The position numbers and the translations under genes were made by a program. From Aurantimonas marina (GTDB lineage: Bacteria; Pseudomonadota; Alphaproteobacteria; Rhizobiales; Rhizobiaceae), in NCBI RefSeq assembly GCF_017183135.1, contig NZ_JADDXW010000010.1, positions 62,001 through 126,000 of the forward strand: a DNA stretch of 64,000 nucleotides, read 5' to 3'. The notes beneath the pieces are model-generated. The model saw nothing but the letters and a program-made list of their open reading frames with translations, was not told the origin of the DNA and ran no database searches. How positions within the stretch are numbered: position 1 is the first letter of the stretch; each line of letters opens with the position of its first letter. This document shows positions 45,265 through 53,443 of the stretch, piece after piece.

Positions 45265-45458
45265 GGGTTGCGCCTCAAATCGATTCCGGCCTGTTTTTCG
45301 ATGCTCCGCAGCGTTCCGACAGGGAGGTCGCGTTTGGGATGCGGAAGCGTGACCCGGCCGGGCTTCTCGGGATGTTTCAGCTGCAGGTGACTGCCGCGCT
45401 GGCGAACCTCAACCCAGCCGTCGGCCAGAAGCCGCGCAAGAACGCGACGACTATCCAT
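45261..45458 (-). CDS. hicA: HicA-family mRNA interferase toxin
   Basis: A 65-residue double-stranded-RNA-binding-fold toxin: SRRVLARLLADGWVEVRQRGSHLQLKHP with the catalytic His in GSH, then the family end LPVGTLRSIEKQAGID. It cleaves mRNA when HicB is lost. The gene order toxin-antitoxin is usual for hicAB. The start codon directly follows, and partly lies inside, the palindrome at 45457-45474, so the message may be leaderless or very short-leadered. Confidence 0.9.
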   Translation of the reverse strand: MDSRRVLARLLADGWVEVRQRGSHLQLKHPEKPGRVTLPHPKRDLPVGTLRSIEKQAGIDLRRNP

Positions 45459-45474
45459 GTGTATAAATACACAT
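45457..45474. promoter_or_regulatory. hicAB operator palindrome
   Basis: ATGTGTATAAATACACAT: perfect 8-base arms around AA, abutting the hicA start codon. The TATAAATA core could be the -10 region. This position and symmetry fit autorepression by the ribbon-helix-helix domain of HicB. Confidence 0.7.
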
Positions 45475-45499
45475 CCTAGTCATGCTCTTACAAGTCCCC

Positions 45500-45553
45500 T
45501 CACACATACCGGTTCACCACGCGCTCCAGATATTCCTGCCGGCCGCAGCGCGG
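45500..45553 (-). pseudogene. xylA: 3' remnant of xylose isomerase gene xylA
   Basis: Read on the minus strand, the last 17 codons before a TGA give PRCGRQEYLERVVNRYV. This is the C-terminal end of bacterial xylose isomerases, which typically finish in PRSGRQEYLENLVNRYV or close to it. Immediately upstream in frame is a TAG, and the sequence beyond 45553 belongs to the downstream part of an unrelated outer-membrane protein gene (stop at 45574). So all but the end of xylA has been lost by deletion or replacement. The scrap lies just upstream of hicAB-xylB, the place expected of xylA. A working xylA may exist elsewhere. Confidence 0.8.
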
Positions 45554-45573
45554 CTACCCGCCGCCGCTCGTCA

Positions 45574-46467
45574 TCAGAAACGATACCAGAGGGCGGTGAT
45601 CAAGCCCCGTTCCTTGATCGCGTTGGTCCCGGCCACGGTGGCGAAGCCGCCCGCCTGCAGCGACCAACGTTCGTTGACATCGTAGACCATCGAGAGTTGT
45701 GCCTTGTGGTAGGCATAGGTCTCGACATCCTCGCCGCCGCCGGCCGAGAAGGTTGCAAAGCCCTGGGCGAGCAGCAGGATATTCGACCACGGCCGGACGC
45801 CGAAGGTGAGGTCGAGCTTCACTTCGTCCGGCCCGTCGCCGACCCGGTAGCGATAGGCCGCTTGCGCGTCGACGAAGGCAGGATAGTCACCGACCCTGAA
45901 GCCGTAGCCGGCCAGCGCCCGCGCCTCGATTTGCGGCGCGTCCCAACCAAAGGTGTCGACCGCCGCGTCGGCCGCGCCGAAGGCATCCTCGACCCGCGCC
46001 GAAATCTGGCCGGAGGCGACGAAGCCGTCCGCTTCGAACAGGCGGAGACGGCCGCCGATCCCCACATGCGACAACGCCGGCCGCGCGAAGGGCAGATCGC
46101 CCTCGCGCTCGGCTCCGAACTCGCCCTCGCCGAGCAGCGTGAAGGTTTCCGTGAGGCCGTATTCGACGAGGATTGCGACCGCGCCTTTCTCGAAATCCGG
46201 TCGCGGGGCGGGAGCGCCATCCGCATCGAAGGCCGTGTCGGCTTGCGAATAGAGGCCGGTGACGATCGCCTGGACGGCGCCTTTTTCTCGCGGCCAGGCG
46301 CCGGCATAGGCGGCGTCGCCCATGCCAAAGCCAACCCAAACGAGGCCCGCAATGACCGCAGGCGCCGCACGCATCGCGCGGAACTTGCCGACGCAGAGCG
46401 GCATACGCCAGAATCGCCCTACGACCCATTTATCCTGTCGCGCAAGTGTCTTCCTCACCGCCGACAT
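45574..46467 (-). CDS. Putative outer-membrane beta-barrel protein
   Basis: About 297 residues. A hydrophobic signal-like segment (AAPAVIAGLVWVGFGMGDAAYA) lies about 31 residues after the chosen start. The rest alternates Gly/aromatic/charged residues in strands (GRLRLFEADGFVASGQIS, FVDAQAAYRYRVG, WSLQAGGFATVAG) and ends WYRF with terminal Phe, as outer-membrane proteins do. The ATG at 46467 is chosen for the very strong GGAGGAGGGG before it. ATG 46404 or 46374 would give a shorter, more usual signal peptide. No family is recognised by me. It is divergent from prpE with about 200 bases between. Its 3' end lies at the breakpoint of the xylA remnant. Confidence 0.68.
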   Translation of the reverse strand: MSAVRKTLARQDKWVVGRFWRMPLCVGKFRAMRAAPAVIAGLVWVGFGMGDAAYAGAWPREKGAVQAIVTGLYSQADTAFDADGAPAPRPDFEKGAVAILVEYGLTETFTLLGEGEFGAEREGDLPFARPALSHVGIGGRLRLFEADGFVASGQISARVEDAFGAADAAVDTFGWDAPQIEARALAGYGFRVGDYPAFVDAQAAYRYRVGDGPDEVKLDLTFGVRPWSNILLLAQGFATFSAGGGEDVETYAYHKAQLSMVYDVNERWSLQAGGFATVAGTNAIKERGLITALWYRF

Positions 46468-46668
46468 CGGCGCCCCTCCTCCGAGACGCCGCATCCGCTT
46501 GCGAGCTTAGAAAGAAACGCCAAAGGGCCGCAACTCGATTCTAAGGTCCGCGAACAATGGGGCCGAAAGCAGCATTTCCGTTCCGGACGCCGCCAAGTAG
46601 ACTGCCGCCCGAGGAAAAGCGTCACGGCCGCGGCAACGCAAGCCACGACGCGATCGGGAGAAACGGAC

Positions 46669-48567
46669 ATGGCGAGCCGCTACCACGAGGTTTATGATTC
46701 CTGGCGCAAGGATCCTGAAGGCTTCTGGATGCAAGCCGCGCGGGATCTCGCCTGGACGAAGGAGCCGACCCGCGCGCTCGACGCCGATGCCGGGGTCTAT
46801 GGCCGCTGGTTTCCCGATGGCGAATGCAACACCTGCTTCAACGCCCTCGACCGCCATGTCGACGCCGGCCGCGGCGACCAGGCGGCGATCATCCACGACA
46901 GCCCGGTCACCGGCACCAAGCGGCGCATCACCTATGGCGAGCTCCTGCGCGAGGTGAAGGCCCTGGCGGCGAGCCTGACCGATCTCGGCGTCGAGAAGGG
47001 CGACCGGGTGATCATCTACATGCCGATGATCCCGGAAACGATCGTCGCCATGCTGGCCTGCGCCCGGCTCGGCGCGATCCATTCGGTGGTGTTCGGCGGC
47101 TTCGCGGCGCGCGAACTCGCCACCCGGATCGATGACGCCACCCCAAAGCTGATCCTGTCGGCCTCCTGCGGCATCGAACCGACCCGGCAGGTCGAATACA
47201 AGCCGCTGCTCGACAAGGCGATCGAACTGGCGACGCACAAGCCGCAGGCAACGATCGTCCTGCAGCGGCCTCAACGTGAATGCACCATGGTCGAGGGTCG
47301 TGATCACGACTGGGTGGCCTCGCGTGACAACGCCTTCGCCGAGATCGATGCCGGCCGCGACGTGCCCTGCCTCGCCCTCAAGGCGACCGACCCGCTTTAT
47401 ATTCTCTACACCTCGGGCACGACCGGAAAGCCGAAGGGGGTCGTGCGCGACAATGGTGGCCACATGGTCGCGCTCCACTGGTCGATGGACGCGATCTTCG
47501 GCGCCAAGGCCGGCGACGTGTTTTGGGCGGCGTCCGACGTCGGCTGGGTCGTCGGCCATTCCTACATCGTCTATGCGCCGCTCCTGAAAGGCTGCACAAC
47601 GGTGCTCTACGAGGGCAAGCCGATCGGCACGCCCGACGCCGGCGCCTTCTGGCGGGTCGTCGCCGAACACGGCGTCAAGGTGCTGTTCACCGCGCCGACG
47701 GCGATCCGCGGCATCCGCAAGGAAGACCCGGAGGGCGCCCTGGCCACGCAATATGATCTGTCGCAATTCGAGGCACTGTTCCTCGCCGGCGAACGCGCCG
47801 ACCCGGATACGCTGATCTGGGCGGAAAAGACGCTCGACCGCCCGGTGATCGACCATTGGTGGCAGACCGAATCCGGCTGGCCGATCGCGGCGAACCCAAA
47901 AGGCCTCGGCCTGCTGCCGATCAAGCGCGGCAGCCCCGGCGTCGCCATGCCCGGCTACGAAATTCATGTGCTCGACGCGGCGGGCAAGGAGGCCGCGCCG
48001 ACCGAAATGGGCGCCATCGCGGTGAAACTGCCCCTACCGCCGGGCGCGCTGCCCACGTTGTGGAACGCCGAGGACCGTTTCCGGGACGGTTATCTGTCGG
48101 CCTTTCCCGGCTATTACTCGACCTCAGACGGCGGCTTCCTCGACGAGGAGGGCTATCTCTACGTCATGGGCCGCACCGACGACGTGATCAATGTCGCCGG
48201 CCACCGCCTGTCGACCGGCGAGATGGAGGAGGCCGTCGCCGGCCATCCGGCGGTCGCCGAATGCGCCGTCATCGGCATGCGCGACGATCTGAAGGGCGAG
48301 CTTCCCTGCGGCTTCGTCGTCCTCAAGAACACCAACGGGCAGGATCGCGCCGAGATCGAGCGTGAACTCGTCGCCATCGTGCGCGATCGCATCGGCCCTG
48401 TCGCCGCCTTCAAGCGCGTCGTCGTCGTCGACAAGCTGCCGAAAACGCGCTCCGGCAAGGTGCTGCGCCGCACGATGAAGGCGATCGTCGACCACGATCC
48501 GTTCGACATGCCGGCGACGATCGAGGACGCGAGCGCCATCGACGACGTCAAGCGCGCGGTGGGGTGA
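46669..48567 (+). CDS. prpE: Propionyl-CoA synthetase (acyl-CoA synthetase, ACSS3/PrpE type)
   Basis: A 632-residue AMP-forming acyl-CoA synthetase. The N-terminal FDSWRKDPEGFW-like segment (YDSWRKDPEGFWMQAA) and CFNALDRHVDAGRGDQ are typical. The P-loop is YTSGTTGKPKGVVRDN (247-262; the R-D-N after the loop is a PrpE feature). WWQTESGWPI and YYSTSDGGF follow, and the acetylatable lysine lies in LPKTRSGKVLRR. It activates propionate (or acetate) to the CoA ester in the cytoplasm. The start has CGGGAG upstream. Although a PrpD-family gene is 24 kb away, no methylcitrate synthase or lyase adjoins this gene. Confidence 0.92.
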   Translation: MASRYHEVYDSWRKDPEGFWMQAARDLAWTKEPTRALDADAGVYGRWFPDGECNTCFNALDRHVDAGRGDQAAIIHDSPVTGTKRRITYGELLREVKALAASLTDLGVEKGDRVIIYMPMIPETIVAMLACARLGAIHSVVFGGFAARELATRIDDATPKLILSASCGIEPTRQVEYKPLLDKAIELATHKPQATIVLQRPQRECTMVEGRDHDWVASRDNAFAEIDAGRDVPCLALKATDPLYILYTSGTTGKPKGVVRDNGGHMVALHWSMDAIFGAKAGDVFWAASDVGWVVGHSYIVYAPLLKGCTTVLYEGKPIGTPDAGAFWRVVAEHGVKVLFTAPTAIRGIRKEDPEGALATQYDLSQFEALFLAGERADPDTLIWAEKTLDRPVIDHWWQTESGWPIAANPKGLGLLPIKRGSPGVAMPGYEIHVLDAAGKEAAPTEMGAIAVKLPLPPGALPTLWNAEDRFRDGYLSAFPGYYSTSDGGFLDEEGYLYVMGRTDDVINVAGHRLSTGEMEEAVAGHPAVAECAVIGMRDDLKGELPCGFVVLKNTNGQDRAEIERELVAIVRDRIGPVAAFKRVVVVDKLPKTRSGKVLRRTMKAIVDHDPFDMPATIEDASAIDDVKRAVG

Positions 48568-48615
48568 GGGATCTGCCGGCCCCGAACAAGCGGCGGACCT
48601 TGCAAGGCCTCGCAT

Positions 48616-48646
48616 CTGTATATACTTTTCTGATATGAATATACAG
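48616..48646. promoter_or_regulatory. vapBC operator, inverted repeat
   Basis: CTGTATAT (48616-48623) and ATATACAG (48639-48646) form a dyad with a 15-base spacer, 16 bases upstream of vapB. The A/T-rich spacer with TATACTT probably holds the -10. It suits autoregulation by the VapB-VapC complex. The arms share the TGTAT core with the hicAB operator. Confidence 0.65.
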
Positions 48647-48661
48647 TGCGGAGATTTGATC

Positions 48662-48910
48662 ATGGCGCTTTACATCCGGGACCCTGAAGTCGACGAACTC
48701 GCTAGGAAGCTTCGCGCCATGACCGGGGCCAAGAGCAAGACGGACGCCGTCCGACGGGCGCTGCGGAACGAGTTGCGTCGGGCGCGCCGGCCCGAGCGGT
48801 TCGACGACCGGAACGCCAAAGTGATGACGATGGCCGATGCCCTTGGCTCGTCGCAAACGCTTCCCTTCGACCTGAAGGCCTTCACCGACGCAATGTGGGA
48901 CGACGCCTGA
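48662..48910 (+). CDS. vapB: VapB-type antitoxin (Rv0623-like family)
   Basis: An 82-residue antitoxin: ALYIRDPEVDELARKLRAMTG-type ribbon-helix-helix N-terminus with SKTDAVRRALRNELRRA. The C-terminal toxin-wrapping tail ends FDLKAFTDAMWDDA. GGAG nine bases before the ATG at 48662 supports that start over 48635. The stop overlaps the vapC start (TGATG). Confidence 0.88.
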   Translation: MALYIRDPEVDELARKLRAMTGAKSKTDAVRRALRNELRRARRPERFDDRNAKVMTMADALGSSQTLPFDLKAFTDAMWDDA

Positions 48911-49329
48911 TGATGATCGACGCCTCGGCGATCGTGGCGATTCTCAACCGCGAGCCCGACGCGGAGAGATTGAAGCGCGCGATCGAAGAGGCGGACTCGC
49001 CCCTGTACACCTCGCCCCTTGCGCTGTTCGAGGCGACGCTCGGCCTGGCCCGCGCCAAATGCGATCCGCGCCGCCGCCCGACGACGGAAGAGATCGCCGC
49101 GGCGGACATCGTCGTGCTTGAATTTGTCAAAGCCAACACGCTCGAGGTCGTGGCCGTCGGCCCACAAACGGCGGCGCGCGCCCTGCGGGCGGCTGCGACT
49201 TATGGCAAGATCGTCGGCCACCCGGCTGATCTGAATTTCGGCGACTGCTTCATCTACGCCAGCGCCAAGGAAATCGGCGCGCGCCTTCTCTACACCGGCA
49301 ACGACTTCGCGAAGACCGACCTGGCATGA
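48910..49329 (+). CDS. vapC: VapC-type PIN-domain ribonuclease toxin
   Basis: A 139-residue PIN domain. The acidic metal site is visible: Asp-4 (MIDASAIVAIL), Glu-41 (LALFEATLG), Asp-112 (NFGDCFIYASA) and Asp-132 (YTGNDFAKTDL). All are intact, so it should be an active RNase. The start at 48910 is coupled to vapB. It ends 100 bases before argB. Confidence 0.9.
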   Translation: MMIDASAIVAILNREPDAERLKRAIEEADSPLYTSPLALFEATLGLARAKCDPRRRPTTEEIAAADIVVLEFVKANTLEVVAVGPQTAARALRAAATYGKIVGHPADLNFGDCFIYASAKEIGARLLYTGNDFAKTDLA

Positions 49330-49429
49330 TCTTAGCCGAAGACACCGCCGCCGCGCCCCGGTTCCTCTTCGCGCCGTTTCCGGCTAGAAGCCCGGCGCAG
49401 CCCATAAGCACGGGTTCCGGAGACCGTTC

Positions 49430-50332
49430 ATGAGTGATGCCGCCCTGCCCCAGGACAATGGCGAGACCCAGGCGCGCCTGCTCGCTCAGGCCCTGCCCTT
49501 CATGCAGGCCTATGAGAACAAGACCGTCGTGGTGAAATACGGCGGCCACGCCATGGGCGATCCCGAGCTGGGTCAGGCGTTTGCCCGCGACATCGCGCTC
49601 TTGAAGCAGTCCGGCGTCAACCCGATCGTCGTCCATGGCGGCGGCCCGCAGATCGGCCGGATGCTGACCCAGATGGGCATCGAATCGCGCTTCGAGGGCG
49701 GCCTGCGCGTCACCGACGAGGAGACGGTAAAGATCGTCGAAATGGTTCTCGCCGGTTCGATCAACAAGGAGATCGTCGCCCTGATCAACGCCGAGGGCGA
49801 ATGGGCGATCGGCCTCTGCGGCAAGGACGGCAACATGGTCTTCGCCGAAAAGGCCCGTAAGACCGTCGTCGATCCCGACTCGAACATCGAGCGGGTTCTC
49901 GATCTCGGCTTTGTCGGCGAACCGGTCGAGGTCGACCGCACGCTGCTCGACCTTTTGGCTCGCTCGGAGATGATCCCGGTGATCGCGCCGGTCGCCCCCG
50001 GCCGCGACGGCGCCACCTACAACATCAACGCCGACACCTTCGCCGGCGCCATCGCCGGCGCGCTGGAAGCCTCGCGCCTGTTGTTCCTCACCGACGTGCC
50101 CGGCGTCCTCGACAAATCCGGCCAGCTGATCAAGGAGCTGTCGGTGGCGGAGGCGAAAAACCTCATTCGCGACGGCACCATCTCCGGCGGCATGATCCCC
50201 AAGGTCGAGACCTGCATCGAGGCGATCGAGCGCGGCGTCGAGGGCGTCGTCATCCTCAACGGCAAGAAGCGCCACGCCGTCCTGCTGGAGCTGTTGACCA
50301 AGCACGGGGCGGGCACGCTCATCGTGCGGTGA
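49430..50332 (+). CDS. argB: Acetylglutamate kinase
   Basis: A 300-residue amino-acid kinase. [12 protein letters not shown] at the N-terminus (P-loop-like glycines and catalytic Lys), [12 protein letters not shown] (substrate loop), [10 protein letters not shown], and [16 protein letters not shown] with [12 protein letters not shown] near the end identify ArgB. It phosphorylates N-acetyl-L-glutamate in arginine biosynthesis. The N-terminal helix ([22 protein letters not shown]) is typical of arginine-sensitive hexameric forms. Single gene, no other arg gene beside it. Confidence 0.96.
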   Translation: MSDAALPQDNGETQARLLAQALPFMQAYENKTVVVKYGGHAMGDPELGQAFARDIALLKQSGVNPIVVHGGGPQIGRMLTQMGIESRFEGGLRVTDEETVKIVEMVLAGSINKEIVALINAEGEWAIGLCGKDGNMVFAEKARKTVVDPDSNIERVLDLGFVGEPVEVDRTLLDLLARSEMIPVIAPVAPGRDGATYNINADTFAGAIAGALEASRLLFLTDVPGVLDKSGQLIKELSVAEAKNLIRDGTISGGMIPKVETCIEAIERGVEGVVILNGKKRHAVLLELLTKHGAGTLIVR

Positions 50333-50586
50333 TGGACATCAGGCCTGGGCCCGGAATACTCCGGTCAGCGTCGCCGCTTTGGTCGCACGGCAGCACTTCC
50401 TGAAACGCAATTCCTCGCCATCCAGGGACCTGCGTTGTAGACTGGCGATCCAGGCAAACCGACGGATAACCAAAATCGGGGTGTCCATCCGGTCGCCGAT
50501 CGACCAGAACGCCGTATCCGCCTTCGGCCGGCATGGGTCGCGGGCCGGATCGGCGGCAATATCGACAGAGAAGAAAAGGAGCCACG

Positions 50587-50730
50587 ATGCCGAGAAAGCC
50601 CAATTTCGATTTCGAGCGTCAGGAACGCGATAAAGCCAAGGCCGCCAAGAAGGCCGCGAAGGCCGAGGCGAAGGCCGCCGCCAAGGAGCAGGCAGCCGCC
50701 ACCCCAGAGGCCCCGGAACCGCGGGACTGA
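50587..50730 (+). CDS. Small Lys/Ala-rich hypothetical protein
   Basis: A 47-residue basic peptide beginning MPRKPNFDFERQERDKAK and continuing as a Lys/Ala helix to PEPRD. AAGGAG sits five bases before the ATG, a near-ideal ribosome binding site, so I regard it as real. Short proteins with the same start are, to my recollection, widespread in alphaproteobacteria and uncharacterised. There is no membrane segment; nucleic-acid or membrane-surface binding is possible. Confidence 0.7.
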   Translation: MPRKPNFDFERQERDKAKAAKKAAKAEAKAAAKEQAAATPEAPEPRD

Positions 50731-50972
50731 TCCCTCCGTCCGGCATCCTTCGGGGTACGGATATGCAAGGACGAAGGTCTATCCCATCGCCACGTCGGTT
50801 CGGGACGACGCTGAACACCGTCGCGGACATGCGGGTGTGAGCGGTGGAACGGCCGGTAACCTCCAGATCGGGATCAACGCACGGTGCAGCGGAAACAGGC
50901 GACGCCTTACCCTTCGCAGGCCTTCCTCGGTTGGTATTTCGAGATCGGTCGCGGACGCCGTCGGGCAGACCG

Positions 50973-52007
50973 ATGATCGATCCCGTCGCGCCTGTCCGGG
51001 ACGATCCGCTGTCGGATCTGGGCTGGTCCGCGTTCTTTGCAGAACAGCTGACATCGGCTGACGAGGGTCTCCAGCCGGTGCGCGTCTCCAAAATTCATCG
51101 CTCGCGCATCACCGCCATGTCACCCAAAGGTCCTGTCGAGCCGGTGCTGCCGGCCGACATCCCGATCAGCCACTTCGCGGTCGGCGACTTCGTGCTGGTC
51201 GATCCCGAGACGCTCCTCGTCCATCGCCGCCTCGACCGCCGGTCGATCCTCCAGCGCCGGGTGTCCGGCACGCATGTCCCGCAATGTGCCGGCGCCAACA
51301 TCGACACGCTGTTCATCGTCACATCGTGCGACGCCGATTTCAATCCGGCACGGCTCGAGCGTTATCTGGCTGTCGCCAACCAGGCCGGAACAGAGCCGGT
51401 CATCCTGTTGACGAAGGCGGATCTCGCGACCGACCCGGACGCCTTTCATCGCCAGGCCAGCGCGTTGCAGCGCGGCCTCGACGTGGTGATCGTCAATCCC
51501 AAGGCAAGCGAGGCGGCGCTGGCGCTGGCGCCGTGGTGCGCACGCGGACAGACGGTGGCGGTGGTCGGATCATCGGGTGTCGGCAAGTCGACGCTGGTGA
51601 ATACGCTGGTCGGATCGGCCGCGGCGGCGCCGCAGCTGACCGGCGCCGTGCGCGAACACGATTCCAAGGGGCGGCACACGACCACCGCGCGCTCGCTTCA
51701 CGCGATCGCGGGCGGCGGCTGGGTGATCGATACGCCGGGGATAAGGACGTTGCAGGTCAGCGATGTGGCCGACGGTCTCGACCGGCTGTTCGCGGAGATC
51801 ACCGAGCGCGCGCCGCAATGCCGGTTCAGCGACTGCACCCATGCGCACGAGCCGCAATGCGCGGTTCAGGCCGGCGTTATCGCCGGCGACATCGATCCCG
51901 AACGGCTGGCACGCTGGCGCAAGCTGAAAGACGAGAACGCCGACAATGACCGCGCCGAGACGGGTTGGGCCGGCCGCTCAGGCGGCGGGCGCAAGAACAG
52001 GCGTTGA
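50973..52007 (+). CDS. rsgA: Ribosome small-subunit-dependent GTPase A
   Basis: A 344-residue circularly permuted GTPase. An OB-fold N-terminus (about 35-105) precedes G4 LLTKAD (145-150), G1 GSSGVGKST (199-207), the G2-like GRHTTT (233-238) and G3 DTPG (253-256). The C-terminal zinc finger has Cys-283, Cys-288, His-290 and Cys-296. It assists late maturation of the 30S subunit. The ATG at 50973 is preferred; in-frame codons back to 50844 are not protein-like. A basic GGGRKNRR end is present. Confidence 0.94.
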   Translation: MIDPVAPVRDDPLSDLGWSAFFAEQLTSADEGLQPVRVSKIHRSRITAMSPKGPVEPVLPADIPISHFAVGDFVLVDPETLLVHRRLDRRSILQRRVSGTHVPQCAGANIDTLFIVTSCDADFNPARLERYLAVANQAGTEPVILLTKADLATDPDAFHRQASALQRGLDVVIVNPKASEAALALAPWCARGQTVAVVGSSGVGKSTLVNTLVGSAAAAPQLTGAVREHDSKGRHTTTARSLHAIAGGGWVIDTPGIRTLQVSDVADGLDRLFAEITERAPQCRFSDCTHAHEPQCAVQAGVIAGDIDPERLARWRKLKDENADNDRAETGWAGRSGGGRKNRR

Positions 52008-52047
52008 CTCGCCGAAGCCGCGCTCTGTGCCTGTCCCCGCTCGCGCG

Positions 52048-53223
52048 TCAGGCAGGCGACCAACGCTCCCGCGCGACATGCGGCAGGATCGACGCTGCAG
52101 TCACCCCTGCGATTGCCGCCGCGCCGAGGAACATCGTCTGCGGCCCGAACGTCCCGGACGCGAAGCCGGCGAACGCCGGCCCGATGACGCTGCCCACGGC
52201 CATAGCCAGAAGCACCGCGGTGAAGCTGAGGGAAGGCAGTGAGGGGAAGAGCTTTTCCGACCAGAAGGCGAGCACCGCGCTCATCATCATCACATAGGCG
52301 CCCTGAAGGCCGGCCGAGATGACAACGCTCGTCCAGGAATTCGGCGTCAGCGCCACCAGCACCAACGCCGTGGCAGCTGCGATATGCAGGAGACGCAACA
52401 GCCAGGGCAGCCCGATGATCTTGTGAATGTGTCCGGTCGCGAGGCCGATCAGGCCGCAAATGCCATAGGCGAGGAACACGACGGCCGGCGCGGCCCTTTC
52501 CACAATTCCGGGCAGCCCACCCGCCTGCTGAATCCGATCGGCGGCGAAGGAGATATAGATTGTGGTGGTAATGCCGAAGGACAAGGCAATCAGCAGAAGC
52601 GGCCGCGCGGGCCCGGTGAGGAGGGTTGCCCAAGGGGTGCTCGAAGCGGGACCCGGGTCGCCGGCAAGCTCGCGCAAGGCCGCCCAGTTCGCAAGGAGCG
52701 TCAGGAGCGCGGCGAGCGCGAAGGCGGCCCAACCAAAGCGCCAGGATAGTTCGCTGAAGCTGACTATTAGTGCCGTGGCGCCTGCAGCGGCGACGCCGAG
52801 ACTCGTGCCGGTGCTGACGATGGAAAGGCTCACCTCATGCCATCGGTCTTCCACCAGCCGATGAACGGCGTTGTTGAAGGGCGTCCAGGAAAAGCCGGCG
52901 CTCGACGTCGCCAGGAACACTCCGGACGCGAGAACCCAGACATTCGGCGCGGCCGCGACAATCCCCATGCCGATCACCGCAGCCAGAAGGCCGCTGACCA
53001 CCGGCAGGCGAGGCCCCCATCGTGACGTCATCCAGTAGCCGATCAAAAGACCCAGCAGGAAGCCGAAAAAGCCGATGCCGGAGACCACACCGGCAATGCC
53101 GGTCGACATCGAAAAGGTCGATTTGAACTCTGTCAGAAACAGTCCGAAGCCCATACGCGCCGGGCCGAAGGTGATGGCGGTCGCGGCGAAGCCCGCAGCC
53201 GAAAGCTTCCAGACTGGTCTCAT
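52048..53223 (-). CDS. MFS transporter
   Basis: A 391-residue protein with about twelve hydrophobic segments. It begins MRPVWKLSAAGFAATAITFGPARMGFGLFLTEF and has an MFS-type loop after helix 2 (YWMTSRWGPRLP, a form of the G-x-x-x-D-R-x-G-R motif). The length and the early FGPARMGFGLFL segment resemble YbfB/YjiJ-like permeases. The start at 53223 has CAGGGAC upstream; longer starts are rejected. Substrate unknown. Convergent with rsgA. Confidence 0.85.
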   Translation of the reverse strand: MRPVWKLSAAGFAATAITFGPARMGFGLFLTEFKSTFSMSTGIAGVVSGIGFFGFLLGLLIGYWMTSRWGPRLPVVSGLLAAVIGMGIVAAAPNVWVLASGVFLATSSAGFSWTPFNNAVHRLVEDRWHEVSLSIVSTGTSLGVAAAGATALIVSFSELSWRFGWAAFALAALLTLLANWAALRELAGDPGPASSTPWATLLTGPARPLLLIALSFGITTTIYISFAADRIQQAGGLPGIVERAAPAVVFLAYGICGLIGLATGHIHKIIGLPWLLRLLHIAAATALVLVALTPNSWTSVVISAGLQGAYVMMMSAVLAFWSEKLFPSLPSLSFTAVLLAMAVGSVIGPAFAGFASGTFGPQTMFLGAAAIAGVTAASILPHVARERWSPA

Positions 53224-53443
53224 GTTCTGCGTCCCTGCGTTTTCGAAGAAGCGCAGCAGCCCCCTTATCGGTTCCGCGCTGCGAAAGCCGGGTGTTTTGC
53301 CGCGACCGGAACGGCTGTCGCCGATCCCGTCGCATGGGCGTCGGAAAGTCGGGGTTACAAATGCCGTGAGGGTCGCACGAGCCTGTGGAAGAGCGGCCGC
53401 GTCTGGGTGACGGGCACGCAAGAGGGACGCACTTTTCTCGATG

